Assembly (NCBI GenBank): GCA_963565915.1
Contig: OY751486.1
Span: 4,278,001 to 4,342,000 of the forward strand
From: Entoloma clypeatum
Taxonomy: Eukaryota > Basidiomycota > Agaricomycetes > Agaricales > Entolomataceae
Direction of reading: 5' to 3'
Length of the DNA stretch: 64,000 nt
The translations under genes were made by a program, and so were the position numbers. The notes below the pieces were generated by a model. It was not told where the DNA came from. It searched no databases and worked only from the letters and a program-made list of their open reading frames with translations. Position 1 is the stretch's first letter. The number at the start of each line of letters is the position of its first letter. Below, piece by piece: positions 23,212 through 34,954 of this stretch.

Positions 23212-23467
23212 TATTGGTGCTTATGTCGCTCTTTTGCTCTCATGGAGTTGATACCTGTATGTATTCATAGCTTCAATACCATTTGTTAGAGAAATCAGCA
23301 CATTCATAATGTAATCGCTTTCTCGTCGCAAACACACTTCCAAAACTTTTTGAAATTCAGCGCATGACGAGCGGTGACATCACTGGCTCCCATCTCGCAT
23401 ATATAAATGCGAAACCTGCCCTCTGTTTCAATCGACTCGCCGCATCACGTAACCAACAGAAGAAAAA

Positions 23468-23795
23468 ATGCAAAGCACACTCATCCGCCGCCAACTAGGC
23501 TCAGGGGGCCCGAACAAGTTCATGAACACCAACAACCCACAAAACAGAAACAATCTGGTGAATCTCTGTTGCCTTTCGACCACAGATGGGTTAGCTCAAG
23601 CACCCCGCTTTTGATTTTCCAGATACTGGGTGTGGCGGCATTGGTTGGACTGACGAGTTTGGTCTATTGGATGGGGTACCACGATGTTGACAAGCGGCAC
23701 AGGAACGAGGGTAGGTAAGCCTGAGGGCTGTCAAACTGGTCCTCCCCCCACGACAATGCTCGCTGACGGGCCCTGTAGCAAACATGAAAAAGTAA
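23468..23795 (+). CDS. 64-residue single-pass membrane protein
   Basis: Three exons (23468-23557, 23623-23710, 23779-23795; introns 65 and 68 bp) encode 64 residues. A basic, amphipathic N-terminus (MQSTLIRRQL) precedes an Asn-rich linker, then one helix (ILGVAALVGLTSLVYWMGY) and a charged tail (DVDKRHRNEANMKK). The layout suggests a small mitochondrial or ER membrane subunit, but I do not recognise the family. Support: clean GT-AG sites, agreeing phases and a clear helix. Last exon: 17 nt. Confidence 0.68.
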
Positions 23796-24098
23796 TTGGG
23801 GAGATTGTTCCTCAACTGTAAAACTGTGCCCACCGATAATATTGGAAGTGCTAGTAGGGGATGGTGGAAGTCACACTTGGTATCACCACTCATATCTCGT
23901 AAATCATCGCCAAGAATGTTATCATGCTTCAGTATCGTCGGTTTTGACGATAACCATAAAACTCTTCTGCCACGTCGAAGCAGGCGGTCATGCTGTGTTA
24001 CTATGAATGAATTCCAAAATGACATTGCATGAAAAATATTCCAAACAAAACATGCCAAGTACAACGACTGCGGAAGTTAAACAAGAGGACTGTCCGCG
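23796..24098. other. Convergent 3' UTRs
   Basis: Space between the 3' ends of the 64-residue membrane protein gene (plus) and PWP2 (minus). No gene seen. Confidence 0.5.
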
Positions 24099-27000
24099 TC
24101 ATGAATCTGCCATCTCGACATCAGTCTCCATTCTCTTCGACTGGTCAATCAAGTAGGACAACATCGACAAGTTATTATCACACCTACAAGTAGATCTGAT
24201 CAGCGGAGAAGTCCTTGAGAGGATGCAAGAACTTACAACTTCGATATCGACTCCTCAAAATCAGTCAAAGCCTTTTGAAGCACCCTAAACACGCTGGCAT
24301 ACTCCCCAGACCTATCTCTCAACGCCCTTCCATGGGTCATGAGCAGAGTGTTCGCCCACAACAAGTCGAACTCCATATGAGGCGTGCGTTCCAGATGTTC
24401 CGCAACAAACCGGAGGAACATGGGCACGTATATCATGGGAATCTGACGCGCGAGGAGCCGTATATCCTCCCGCGGGATGCCCTCGTATACTCGCTGAATC
24501 AAAGCCTTTTCATTTAAACGGAACGCCATGATGAGGGCCTTCAAATATTCCCGCGAAGCTAGTACTTCGAGCACGGATTGGGGCGTTAGGTCGATCGACA
24601 GGTCGAACGGATCAAAGGTGACGCTCTCGTCCAGCGAGTAGATGAGCAGGCCCTCAGTGGAAGCAGCAGCCCACGCACGGCCTGTCGGCGAGAAACGCAC
24701 ACATTTCGTCCGTGCCTCTGGCCTGTAGCGGCGAATCGACATGTCCCCAGCTCCCCGGCTTGCTCCTGGCAGGCTGACATCCATCCGATCCTCGAGGTCG
24801 CTTTCATCGCCCCGGTTATCAATAAGATCGGTATTGACACCAGCGTCGTTGACCTTCCTGCTGTCCAGGAACTCTTCGGTCCCGTCAAGGGATAGATTTT
24901 CAGATATCTGGAACTTCTTCACCATCACACCTTCTCCTTCCCGAACGTCGTACAGCGCGACATATTTGCTGTTGCCACCGGCGAGTATGCATCGACCATC
25001 AGCAGTATATGCTAGGCTGTTGTATGCCTTTCCTGAGGCACTGTTCGCAGCTGCAACGCGATCGTCAGCCTTGCGACCTCCAGAAACGTCCTTCCGGCCA
25101 TCGATGACGTTGATTTGCTGGCTTTCCTGGACGTTGAAGAACGTGATTTGGCCGTCCAGGGTAGATACTGCAAGCTCCTGGCCATCTGGACGGAAGGCGA
25201 GGGCGAGGACGTCCGAAGTAAGTGTCATAGGCTCGACCGCTCGGGAGCGACCGAAAACATTCCATATGCGCACGGTACGGTCCCATGATCCACTTGCCAG
25301 CTGACTCGATCCTGATGGACAAAACGCAAGCGAGGTGACGGGGCCTTCGTGACCTGCGAGTACATCCAAGAGTTTCCCGGTCTGGACCGACCACAGGAAC
25401 ACCTCGAAAGAGTCGGTCGAACCAGCGGCGACCACTTCGCCCGAGGGGTCCACGGCGAGGCAAGAAAACTGGACAGGGGACGGAGAGGTAAACGTTCGGA
25501 AGTTGCGATACCGTATCAGGTCGAAAGCGCGAAGTGTTCCATCGAGGGAGGCGGAGAAGAGCACGCTGCCCTGCTTCGCGAATGACACAGCGGAGATAGG
25601 CGCAGTGTGCTCTGTGAAGGTGACGAAGCAGAAGCCGCTGTGCGTCGACCAGACTTTGACTTTGCCATCGTCGCCTCCTGTTGCTATCGTCTGACCGTCA
25701 GATGCATACGAGAGCGTATTCATGTCGTAAAAGTGGCCCTGTTGCTTCAAGATGTATGACTCGGACTGCCATTCCCAAACGAGAAGCTGGCCCAATTTCT
25801 TCGCACCGAAAGCTAACCATTCACCGGAAGGATTGATGGCAACGGATGAGATTTTTTCCTGAGAGATGCTCAATGTATGGATATTCGAAAAGGCGGGCAT
25901 CTCCCATAGGCCAAAGATTCCTGTGGAAAAGCCAACGACAAGGAGATTGGACGAGGGATGGAACGTCGTGCAAACGACTCTAGTCCCTGATTGGTTGAAG
26001 TAATGCCGTTTGTGAACACCCCAACGGGTTTTAGCAATGATGTTCTCGAGACCAGTTCCATTGGAAGTCGAAGCAATTGGTTCGTCTGAATCTGTATCTG
26101 AATCGCCGTCCGACTCTTCTGCTTTTGCCTTCCATGTGAAAACGGCTCCGTCCCTGCTCACGGTATAGATCTGACAATCCTAATCAGTCAAAAGTTTCTT
26201 GTTTCAAATGAAATTCATACTCACCGTCTTCCCATCAGACGAGAAATACGCCCCCAATACGGCGTCTTTGTGACCAGCAAATGTTTTGGGCCGGAAACCT
26301 TCTAGTGGATCCAGGGTAAACAGTCTGGCGGTCATATCACGGGAGGTCGTTATGAAACACCTGAAGCTAGATTAGCTCTCCCCCTTTCCAAGGAAATTAA
26401 TGAACGAGCAAACTTTGAATCGGGGGACCACTGGATACTCAAAACTTCGTCATGGTGACCTGTGTACGTCCTGTGGAGCACGAAGGGAGCAAACTCGCGC
26501 ACAAGATGGTTGGGTGTCCTCCAGACCTGGATGTGAGAGTCATGGGTAACTGCTATATATCTTGGAGATGAATGAAAAAAAGCATCTTGGATTAGCTTTC
26601 AGTCGTTGATGCACAGTCGTCACTCACTTGCCATCCGGAGAGAACTTGATATCCTTTACAGGTTTCTTGAAATTGAAATGATGCAGCACCACTCCACGTC
26701 GAAAGTTCACCAGCAGTGCACGCCCATCTAGACACCCATCAATGCTTGCTTCCTACAATACAACCAGGGATGTTGATGCCATACCCTCATCCACGCTCAC
26801 GAGGACATTCGCATCGGGGCTCAGAGCTATGGCAGCAATATTTTTCCGGTTTTCGAATGCAAAAGTAAACGACTTGTTGCTTGGGAACAGCCTCAGGAAA
26901 AGATACAATGTTAAGCGTTATGCAAACTCACTTTACAAGATCGAAGACAGAAACACGGTTTCCCACTGGACTCAACAACGAGTTACCATCAGCAGTAAAT

Positions 27001-27113
27001 AGTATATTACCCTGGCGATAAACTGTTCCACATATGTTGGAGAACTAGGATGGCAGTGAGTGGATAGGTCATGTTGGTTCGATCGACCTCCTCACCTTGT
27101 AGTTCGCCTTCAT
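24099..27113 (-). CDS. PWP2: Periodic tryptophan protein 2 (Pwp2/Utp1), WD40
   Basis: U3 snoRNP/SSU-processome component (UTP-B complex) needed for 18S rRNA maturation in the nucleolus. Exons: 27113-27096, 27045-26933, about 26880-26785, 26727-26628, 26560-26414, 26360-26225, 26170-24237 and 24183-24099; about 875 residues. Starts MKANYKFSNICGTVYRQGN, typical of the family. WD40 blades run through most of the protein, including ESYILKQQGHFYDMN and DLIRYRNFRTFTSPS, and the C-terminal Utp12 domain includes LIMAFRLNEKALIQRVYEGI. Introns are 50-67 bp. One junction does not fit: exon 2 ends in phase 2 (GTA AA|GTGAGT) while the conserved NKSFTF at the start of exon 3 needs phase 1. Either a weaker donor/acceptor pair is used (losing about four residues) or one base is extra. 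All other junctions agree. Confidence 0.95.
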
Positions 27114-27216
27114 ATTTTTCTGGCACAGCCACCTGATCGAGATATCTCAATTCCCACCGTCTACGATTAGATTAGATCTGATGTGCTAATTCCTCTTCTT
27201 CTTGGACACAATCAAA

Positions 27217-29984
27217 TTACTCCCCGCTTCCTCCCTCTTCAAGCCCACCATCGTCTCGTTGACTAATTGCATACGCATCTATTAGCCTCCTAGATAATTC
27301 GTCAAACATGGAGAACCTACATTCGCCAGCAAGTAAATCATCCACAACCGGCCTGCTGCCAGACGTGATGTACCGCGTAGATACACCCCTTGCAACGAGT
27401 GGCTGGGACAGAAGGTGCTTCAATTCTGCTTTTAGCGCAGCATTCTTGGCGTCCTTTGCTTTGCGTTTCTGATTTGAGGGTCTATCTTCGTCCTCGTCAC
27501 TTCAAGAACGTCAGGCACGTATTTGACCAATGAAATGAAACATACCTCAGATAGTCCGAATCCAGTTCAATCTCCATCGCCGCCGCCGTCTCCTTCATCC
27601 AGCTCCTCTCATGATTCGCTTTCTTCACCTTGTGATGTGCCGTCTCAATCTTGCGAGCGAGCTGCACCCGGTATTTCAACTTGTCGAGCAGGTCAAGCTC
27701 AATAGGCAGCTCTGGAATCTCGCTCTCCTCTGACAAGACAACACGCTTTCAGACTAAAGCTACCATAATGGGAAGAACCCACTTACGGCGGCCCAGGTTC
27801 CCCAATAGCGCTCTGACAACTCTCCGTTCATCAGGGGCACACATCAGCATACTAAACCCTTTCCTTGAGGCTCGGGCAGTTCGGCCGTTCCGATGAACGT
27901 AGGAATCCGCTGAACGTGGTATTTGGTAGTGAATGACATGATCAACGGCAGGAATGTCGAGCCCTCGCGCGGCAATATCAGTAGCCAATAGAATCGAATT
28001 TGGTGTGTTCGTAAATCTAAGGAAAGGATGTGAATGTTAGTAAGTTTGACGAAGCGGAGGAGGTGCATGACAGGAACGACGGTACCTATCAAGGTTCTTG
28101 AGCCGTTGACGCTGCTCCAACTGGGAATGCAAAGGAAAAGCTTTCAGATTCAGCAATTCCGTCAAGGGCATAAGTCGCCTTATTCCGTCTATCGACGAAA
28201 GGAAGACGAGTGATTTCCCTGGGTAACGTAGAAGAAAATAGTAGAGATACACGTCCTGTGTGGGGGAAGAATAACTAAAGTGAGACGATGGTAATAACGT
28301 TTCGTGATCAACTTACCTTGTCAGCAGACAAACATTCCAACTTGCTCTCTTTCAGCGTAGACACTACACCGCCGGCCGGACTAAGGTCAATCACCACAGG
28401 ATCTGGATCGCGGAAATCAAGCCGCAGAAGAAGATCATCTTTCCGCCAGAAGGTGCAACGCTGTAAGAATACTGTCCACTTCTCAAAAATTTAAAATCTT
28501 ACCAAGTGTCGACGCAGGTTTTTCGTCGTGTTTCTTGTGTTTCCCTGTGCTTTTGGGGCGCGTACGCCTCTTAACGTTCCGTTGCAGATTTTTGCTCAGA
28601 GTGGCTGAAAAGACGAATGTTTGCAATCCATCCTTGACCTCCATGGTCTCTTGTTCTTCCTGTTCCTCCGCTCCATCTATGCCCGGAATTTGATCTTCCC
28701 TATTGTGAACTGAGAAGATTGATGGTGTAAAAGCCAGCATTATACACACTCGCTTTCCCTGAGGGTTAGCCGCAAGATATTCTCTAACTCGGCGAAATGT
28801 CCCGTCTCGATCATCCGATCCGCCTCGTCAAGTACCAAGAAGCGAAGACTCTTGATTTCCTTTGACAAGCCATCGTCCTGAGGAAAAATGAGAAAAAAAA
28901 ATGGATGAAAAAAAACTAGACGGAACATACTTCTTCCATTATGTCCCAAAGCCGGCCGGGTGTAGCCACTAAAACATCAACACCTCGGTCCAAGATTCGC
29001 CTCTGTTTCTGGGCAGACATTCCGCCCACGATAGCGGCAATGCTCACATGCGGCGGAGATTTTTGGTGATTGGAATTCGGTGGCACATCCAGCTTTATCC
29101 CTTTCCCCTTTCTTTTTATCGAAGATTTTTGGTCGGCGTTATCAGGTTTGTCTTCAATCTTGCCTGCGTAGAAGTTGAGGCAGGCATTGAGGTGGGAGGA
29201 AACTTGCAATGCGAGTTCGCGCGTAGGAGCCAAGATAAGGGCGCGGACGTGTCGCTTTGTCCCGGGAATTAATCGTGGTTGAGAGAGAAGGTATTGCAAG
29301 ATGGGTAATCCGTATGCGAGGGTTTTACCGGAGCCCTGGTTGACATTCAAGGATTCAGGTACGATGAATAACAGAGGTGAGAAGGACACACAGTTTGAGC
29401 AACACCAACGATATCTCTGCCTGCCAATGCGACAGGTAACGACGCAGATTGGATAGGCGTGGGGGACTGGAAATTTTTTGCGTGAAGCGCTCGTAAAATG
29501 TGGGGGTGCAGCGAATGCTTGTGCCATTCAGGTAGTAGTTCTTCTGCTTTAGAACGTATTGAAATCCACGATGTTGAGGCAAATGAGAGGTGCTTACAAT
29601 CAAAGGGTTCATATGCCTCTTCCACGTCCTCGACTAGGCTCGTCGTCTCGACTTGATCTCCAAGTTTTACTGAATCTTCTCTCGCATCATCTAGCTCTTC
29701 TTCTATGTCCTCTGCGTCTCGTATGAGCTAGGAGAGCAAGTTATAAGGCTTTCTTTCGGCAAAAATGGCATCCTTACATTAAATCTGGCAACTCGACCAT
29801 TCCCGGTCTCTTCGTAAACCACTTGCACGCCTTCTATCTCTTCCAAATCCAATATACAATCGTCTCCGTCGATGCCTGCTTCTTGAGGTCTTGAGATAGT
29901 CTTCCAAGGCAGTTCGTCTATGGTATGGGATGTCTTGATTTTCTTTCGCGAAGAAGCCTTTGCCTTCAGTTGGCGCTTCAACAT
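27217..29984 (-). CDS. MAK5: ATP-dependent RNA helicase Mak5 (DDX24)
   Basis: DEAD-box helicase for 60S ribosomal subunit biogenesis in the nucleolus. Exons: 29984-29778, 29727-29598, 29546-29392, 29335-28931, 28877-28748, 28709-28503, 28438-28317, 28255-28086, 28016-27787, 27729-27546 and 27499-27217; about 740 residues. Family marks: N-terminal IDELPWKTI and [58 protein letters not shown]; the [14 protein letters not shown] motif; [10 protein letters not shown]; and HRNGRTAR; then [12 protein letters not shown] near the C-terminus. Intron 29547-29597 is 51 nt with no in-frame stop, so retention would still give an open frame. Intron 28710-28747 is only 38 nt. The 3' end may instead be spliced at TGTAG|GTTCTC (near 27329). 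Only 92 bp separate its start from the divergent NTPase-nuclease gene. Confidence 0.93.
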
Positions 29985-30076
29985 GTGAACAAGATGAACA
30001 AAAATAGCCGGCAAATTGATCAGAAGCCGAGTCAGTGGCAGTGCTCAGTTCTGAGTCGCCGCTTTCACTGTGTATC

Positions 30077-33000
30077 ATGACTGAGGCTTACTTCGCACCC
30101 GCCCGCATTCTTGCTTCAAACGTCTTCCCAGATCAAGAGCATAAGGGAATGGATGCTTGCATTAAATCACTGGCCGATCGGGAAACACCATCATCCGGTC
30201 TGAACAACATGGACTTGGACTTTGAGGTTGACCTGGTCTTCGCCGTTATCCATCTCGCGACCCTGCTGACAATGGGCAACTCCGCTTATGCCAAGCTTGA
30301 AAAGCCTCACATTATGGATTTACTTTTGCAAGACGAAGAGGTTACAAAGGCAGTTCAATACGCTGCGAGGGAAGGAGAATATCAGCTGATCCGCAACCTA
30401 GGTTCTTATGCAAATAATAGCCTTTGTTTTTATAATTGACATGCATTGCCTCTTCTCAGCGACATTTCGCAAAGGCTCAAATGATCGTAAGGGAAACTTT
30501 TCTTTGGTCTCGAATTTCACCTACCAACAGTGTTGGATTCAGAATATTTAGGTCAAAGGGCCAGTGGTAGGTCTATGTCTGACCTTTCACTTTCCAATCC
30601 GAATGCTCACACCAGTAGCAACTGTGAAGGCCTGGTCTCAGGAGTATGTTGGTAAAGTACCCGATGCCCTCTATAGTGCTATGGAAGCGCACTGTCGCGC
30701 GTCGCGGTTCCGAGAGATATACCGATATGGTCGCTTCATCTCCATTGTTCAATCTTCTGGTATGGGAAAATCGCGCGCCGTGGATGAGCTATCGAAGCAA
30801 CATTTCGTTATACCCATCAACTTGAGATCTCCTGATGCCAAAGGTTCGCCGAAGTGATCTACAGGTTCCGTAACAAAGTCCATCAGCTTGCTTTTTCTTC
30901 CAGGTTTCCCTCCCTCCGACGAAGCCGCAAGAAATTTCTGGACAAATTCATCTGCAGAACCATACCAACGCGCTCGAGCATTTATAACAGCCCTCTTCAC
31001 GATCACTTATCGATGCCTGGAAAGGATGGATGACCATATAGCCAAGGCACCAGGCTTCCAGGACCAACTCAAGATGCCGAATACCGATGCGCTTAACTTT
31101 AGGTTTCTCATGACCCAGGGTCAGTCTTTCTCTCAGCCGAATCAGTTTCGTCGAGAATTTTTTCAAGACGTCGTACAACACGCTAAAAAGGTGAATAGGG
31201 TAAAACTTATGAGAGGTTTTTCATTTTCATTTTCCCTTGCAGCTGATGGAGGTGGAAATCGACCAGGTATGTGAGGGGCAGGAGAAGAAATAAAAAATAA
31301 ATCTACTCCCCCCCTACTCGCTTGTGATAGATGGTTTGGTTCTCATTTCAACTTTTCGAGATGCAGGAGGAGGAAAAGGTAAAAAAAATCATTAATGGCC
31401 TAAAGGTCGTGGTAAACGTCATCTACACAGGACACGCCACCCAACAACGGTTTGAACTTCTACCCCCCGTTCCACATGGTCCAGCTCACAAGCTCCTAGG
31501 GCCGGACGGAAGAGAGAAACTGATCCAGTCTGTGGAACAGTTGGTTTCAAAACTCGACTCACGACTTGGACAGACAGAGGAATACCCAGATCCGATTGTG
31601 GTGTTGGCGTTTGATGAAGCGCACCTACTGCACGATAAGTTGTATGGAGGACGCCTGTCAGCCTACACAGGATTACGACACGCGCTTCGGATCATCGAAC
31701 GTCAACCTATCTTCACAGTATTTCTGTCTACCACCAGCAAACTTCAGGACCCCACGCCATTGGAAGCGCACAAGGACGACCCAGGGTGGCTCTTCAAGTT
31801 GCTTCCACCGTTCACCGAGCTTGGTTTCGATCAGATGGCACGTCAGACAGGAATTGCAAGGAAAGGAGTTGATATTGAGGAAACAGCCAGACCAGGGTTG
31901 ATGGCTATGTTCGGACGCCCGCTGTAAGCAAGCTCTCTTCATATATCCCATCTTAAATTCATTTCCTTGAAGATTTGGCTCGCGATACCTCAATGGAACA
32001 GAGACTGATAAAGAGACCATTGTCAAATTTGCGATCGATGAGCTTTCTTGTTATGGGACCCAACCAAAGGATCAGGTGATACTTGGTAGGCATTCTGCAA
32101 TCCAGAAGTCGAGCACTTTAAACCCTTCACAACAGCGTGCATGGCAGTCCGCCTCGCCCTCCAATTTGATTCAAGCACGATGGGGGTTCAAGAACTTGAG
32201 AAAAAACAGGTTGAAAAGCACTTGCGAGTTTGCATGCTTGTTCATGACAGGGTTGATCGGGTCATTTCTGTAGCTCCTTCGGAGCCCCTTCTCGCTGAAG
32301 CTTCACGAAGCCTGATGCTTGACGGATACTACCGTTTTGACATGCCCGCATCGCTTCTGAAGATATTGGAGATCATAGGAATGGACAAAGGCAATCGAGG
32401 TGAGCTCACGGCGGAAGTGATACTGCTAAAAGCCTATGATTCCGCCTATGCAAGCACCAAGAAAAATGACACACAAATGACAAATTCTGCTACTGGGCAG
32501 ACCAGGGCGGTGAAGCTGCTCACGTTCGTTCAAAATTTACTGGTACTCGGGAAGGATGAAGATCTGTCCGAGATTTACCCTACGGAAGCTCGAACACAAA
32601 CGGAAGCAAATTGCTCTTTCGCGAAGACGTTCTCAGATTCTTGGATCTACTTCAATCACTTCGTTAGACTCGACGACGGGGCTGTCGTCAAACAAGAATT
32701 CATATGGAGGTTGATACTTCGGGGTGCCGTTGCCATATGTCCCAACAATGAACAGGGGGCGCATATCATCGCTCCTTTCCTGCTGGAAGGGAAGAAGATC
32801 GAACCAAATAATGTGGCCGTGGTTGTCATACAGGTCAAGAACGACGGGACATTCACCATAGATCCGAAACCCTATCTATTTGATGCCATGAACCTCTTTT
32901 GGTTCCACAGTGCCAACAACGACATGTCAGGGAAACCGCCTCCAATCATCCGCATGGTGTTTGCTCTGGCATCGCCTGAGGCTACCGTTTCGTTCCTATC

Positions 33001-33349
33001 AGCCGACGAGCGAGCTTTTCTTACCGGACGAAAAGGTTCGACAGGTTACACGACTTTCGACATCTGGTGCGCGGGGGCTTCTCATCAAACATTCAAGGTC
33101 ATCGGGGAGGACGAAGAGGGAAAGTATACAAAACTTCTCCAACCCAGAAGGACATTCCCGGCGGCGTATGAGAAGGGAGCGGAATCTGACCCTCTGTCGC
33201 AATTGCGAAACCTTCGCAAGCAAATGAATCCGGGTACAGCAACCGATATAGAACACTGGCGATACCTCTTGGAGGATGATCTACCTCAAGAAGTGGAGGT
33301 GCCTGTAGCGAAGCACCAATATGAAGATGACGAAATGGATGTCGAATAA
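30077..33349 (+). CDS. P-loop NTPase + nuclease-like protein, CRN type, copy A
   Basis: Nine exons (30077-30401, 30460-30486, 30531-30566, 30619-30843, 30904-31190, 31243-31266, 31367-31923, 31973-32085, 32136-33349), about 935 residues, all phases consistent. Layout: an N-terminal region of about 129 residues of unknown fold; Walker A-like VQSSGMGKS (about 173-181); Walker B VVLAFDEAH (DEAH 391-394) and FLSTTSK; then a C-terminal region (from about 532) ending in a restriction-endonuclease-like core with VIQVKND (Q764, K766). It ends with an acidic DDEMDVE. The order NTPase then PD-(D/E)XK-like nuclease resembles fungal Crinkler-type effectors; that assignment is inference. Where copy C has GAD, this copy has GAH (His741), so the nuclease may be weakened or dead. 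Starts 92 bp from MAK5, divergently. Confidence 0.8.
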
Positions 33350-33972
33350 GTTTCGTACATTTGCGAAAGGAGGTAAGGCACACAGAGCATTTCATGTGTG
33401 ATTGTACTAATGTGACTTTGTGTGGACATTTCAATTGTGTACTAGAGACCGAAATAAGCACGCGAGCCAATCTACTTTAGACACGTCCAAATTTCAAAGA
33501 TAAGACGCAGCCGGAAATTTGACAAAGTGCTTGATGATTTTCGTGACAAGTCGTTACAGCAGGATGAGACAAAAAGTTGCCAACAAATAAGTCGCCATCC
33601 AAGCCAAAGTCCGAAAATGCCTCGCATGTCGTCAACGTTGACGCACATGCACTTCCTAAAGAGTTGCTCTGGCCATTTGATTTTTTCCTCACGTATTAAT
33701 CGCCCGCCAACTCATGGTGAAATCCATATATGATGGGTTATCTAGGGTGTTCATGGAGAAACTGAGTACGGGAAAAGTTCGTGGTGCGAGCCTAGATGCA
33801 ACGAAAAAAGTCTGAAAATAATTAGATATCCGCGAAGATGTGATAAATGAATGAACGTGGACAACCCCAAAGCACTGGTGGATGACAATCTGCGGTTCAA
33901 AGGCTGGGTTCGCCAATACAACACGCCTTAAAAGGTACCTACTCACAACGCAATTACCAGTTGAAATTTCCC
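33350..33972. other. Convergent intergenic region
   Basis: Between the 3' ends of NTPase copy A (plus) and the small STAND-leader protein (minus). Only short frames; no gene seen. Confidence 0.5.
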
Positions 33973-34954
33973 TCATGAATCGTGCGTTTCGGTCGTGGAA
34001 ATTTTTTTCTGAAAAAGACGCTTTAAGTTCACGCGGCCAAGGGGGTTTTTCGATTTAGCTCCCTGAGTCTGCGGGTTGGTGATGGTCTGAGCAGAGGTCG
34101 AAGGAGAGGTAGGGCTGGACGTCGACGATGGGGAAGTCAAAACGGGAGGGGAAGAAATTTCCGGGACAGCGGATGACGAGGGAGCAGGAGATACTGAGGG
34201 CAAGGGAGGGGAAGGGGCGGAAAGGGTTGTGGTGGTGGCGGGTGCCATCCGTCGATGGTGATCCGTGATCGCCGTATTCCTTCGCTCTTCATGATCTTCC
34301 TGCGGCTCCTCATCGCTTTCGTCCTCCCAGACGTCCTGGGGCTCTTGCACTGGCTGTACACGGGCTGCAGGTGGTGTAACTCGCAGGTTTGCCTGTTGCA
34401 AGCGGTCCGCGACTTCCGAGATTTCTCTCAAATGATGTATTTCTTCGTCCGGGAGAAAGGGGTATTTGTGGTTTGTTAGTGGTGTGTAGGCGTTATCGTT
34501 CTGCTTTCCGTTTGCGGCTGTAGAGGACGTGGGTGCGTTGGACGAGGCGTTTTGGGTGTGTTGGGCGAAGGGTGTGCGACCATGGTTTGGGAGGTCTGAC
34601 GGGTATTGAGCCTTTCCTCCTTCAGCATGGAGTAAGTATAAACATACTATGGGCATCTTGATTGCGTCTAGGGGATGATGGGATACTTTCTCGACTTCTG
34701 TCGTACCCTCCGGTGCCTGATGATAATCAGAGGCCATAAACAGTCAGTATGCACAATCAATGTGAGAGCGAATGGATGTAGATACCGTTCCATCTGCTCG
34801 ATGAGTCATTGTGAGAACCACTTGTCTTCGTATTTGTCTTATTGAAAGAATTGACATTGTACAAGTGCCCGTTGTATATATTCTGATCGCCATTGAGTTC
34901 TGTAAATGTGGATCCAGTGATAGTGACGCTGTTCGCGTTTTCAAAGAAGGGCAT
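33973..34954 (-). CDS. Protein with STAND-type N-terminal peptide and disordered tail
   Basis: Exons 34954-34786, 34716-34648 and 34595-33973 (introns 69 and 52 bp) give 286 residues. The N-terminus reads MPFFENANSVTITGSTFTEL followed by NGDQNIYN: the Asn-rich beta-like leader found at the start of many Agaricomycete NACHT/STAND and related proteins. No NTPase follows. Instead there is a mid part with LPDEEIHHLREISEVADRL (helical), an acidic segment (EDESDEEPQEDHEE), a long Ser/Pro/Thr-rich disordered stretch and a basic C-terminus (RVNLKRLFQKK). Its role is unknown; similar stand-alone leader proteins occur in these fungi. It lies between NTPase copies A and B. The start is the first ATG before the leader. 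Confidence 0.65.
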
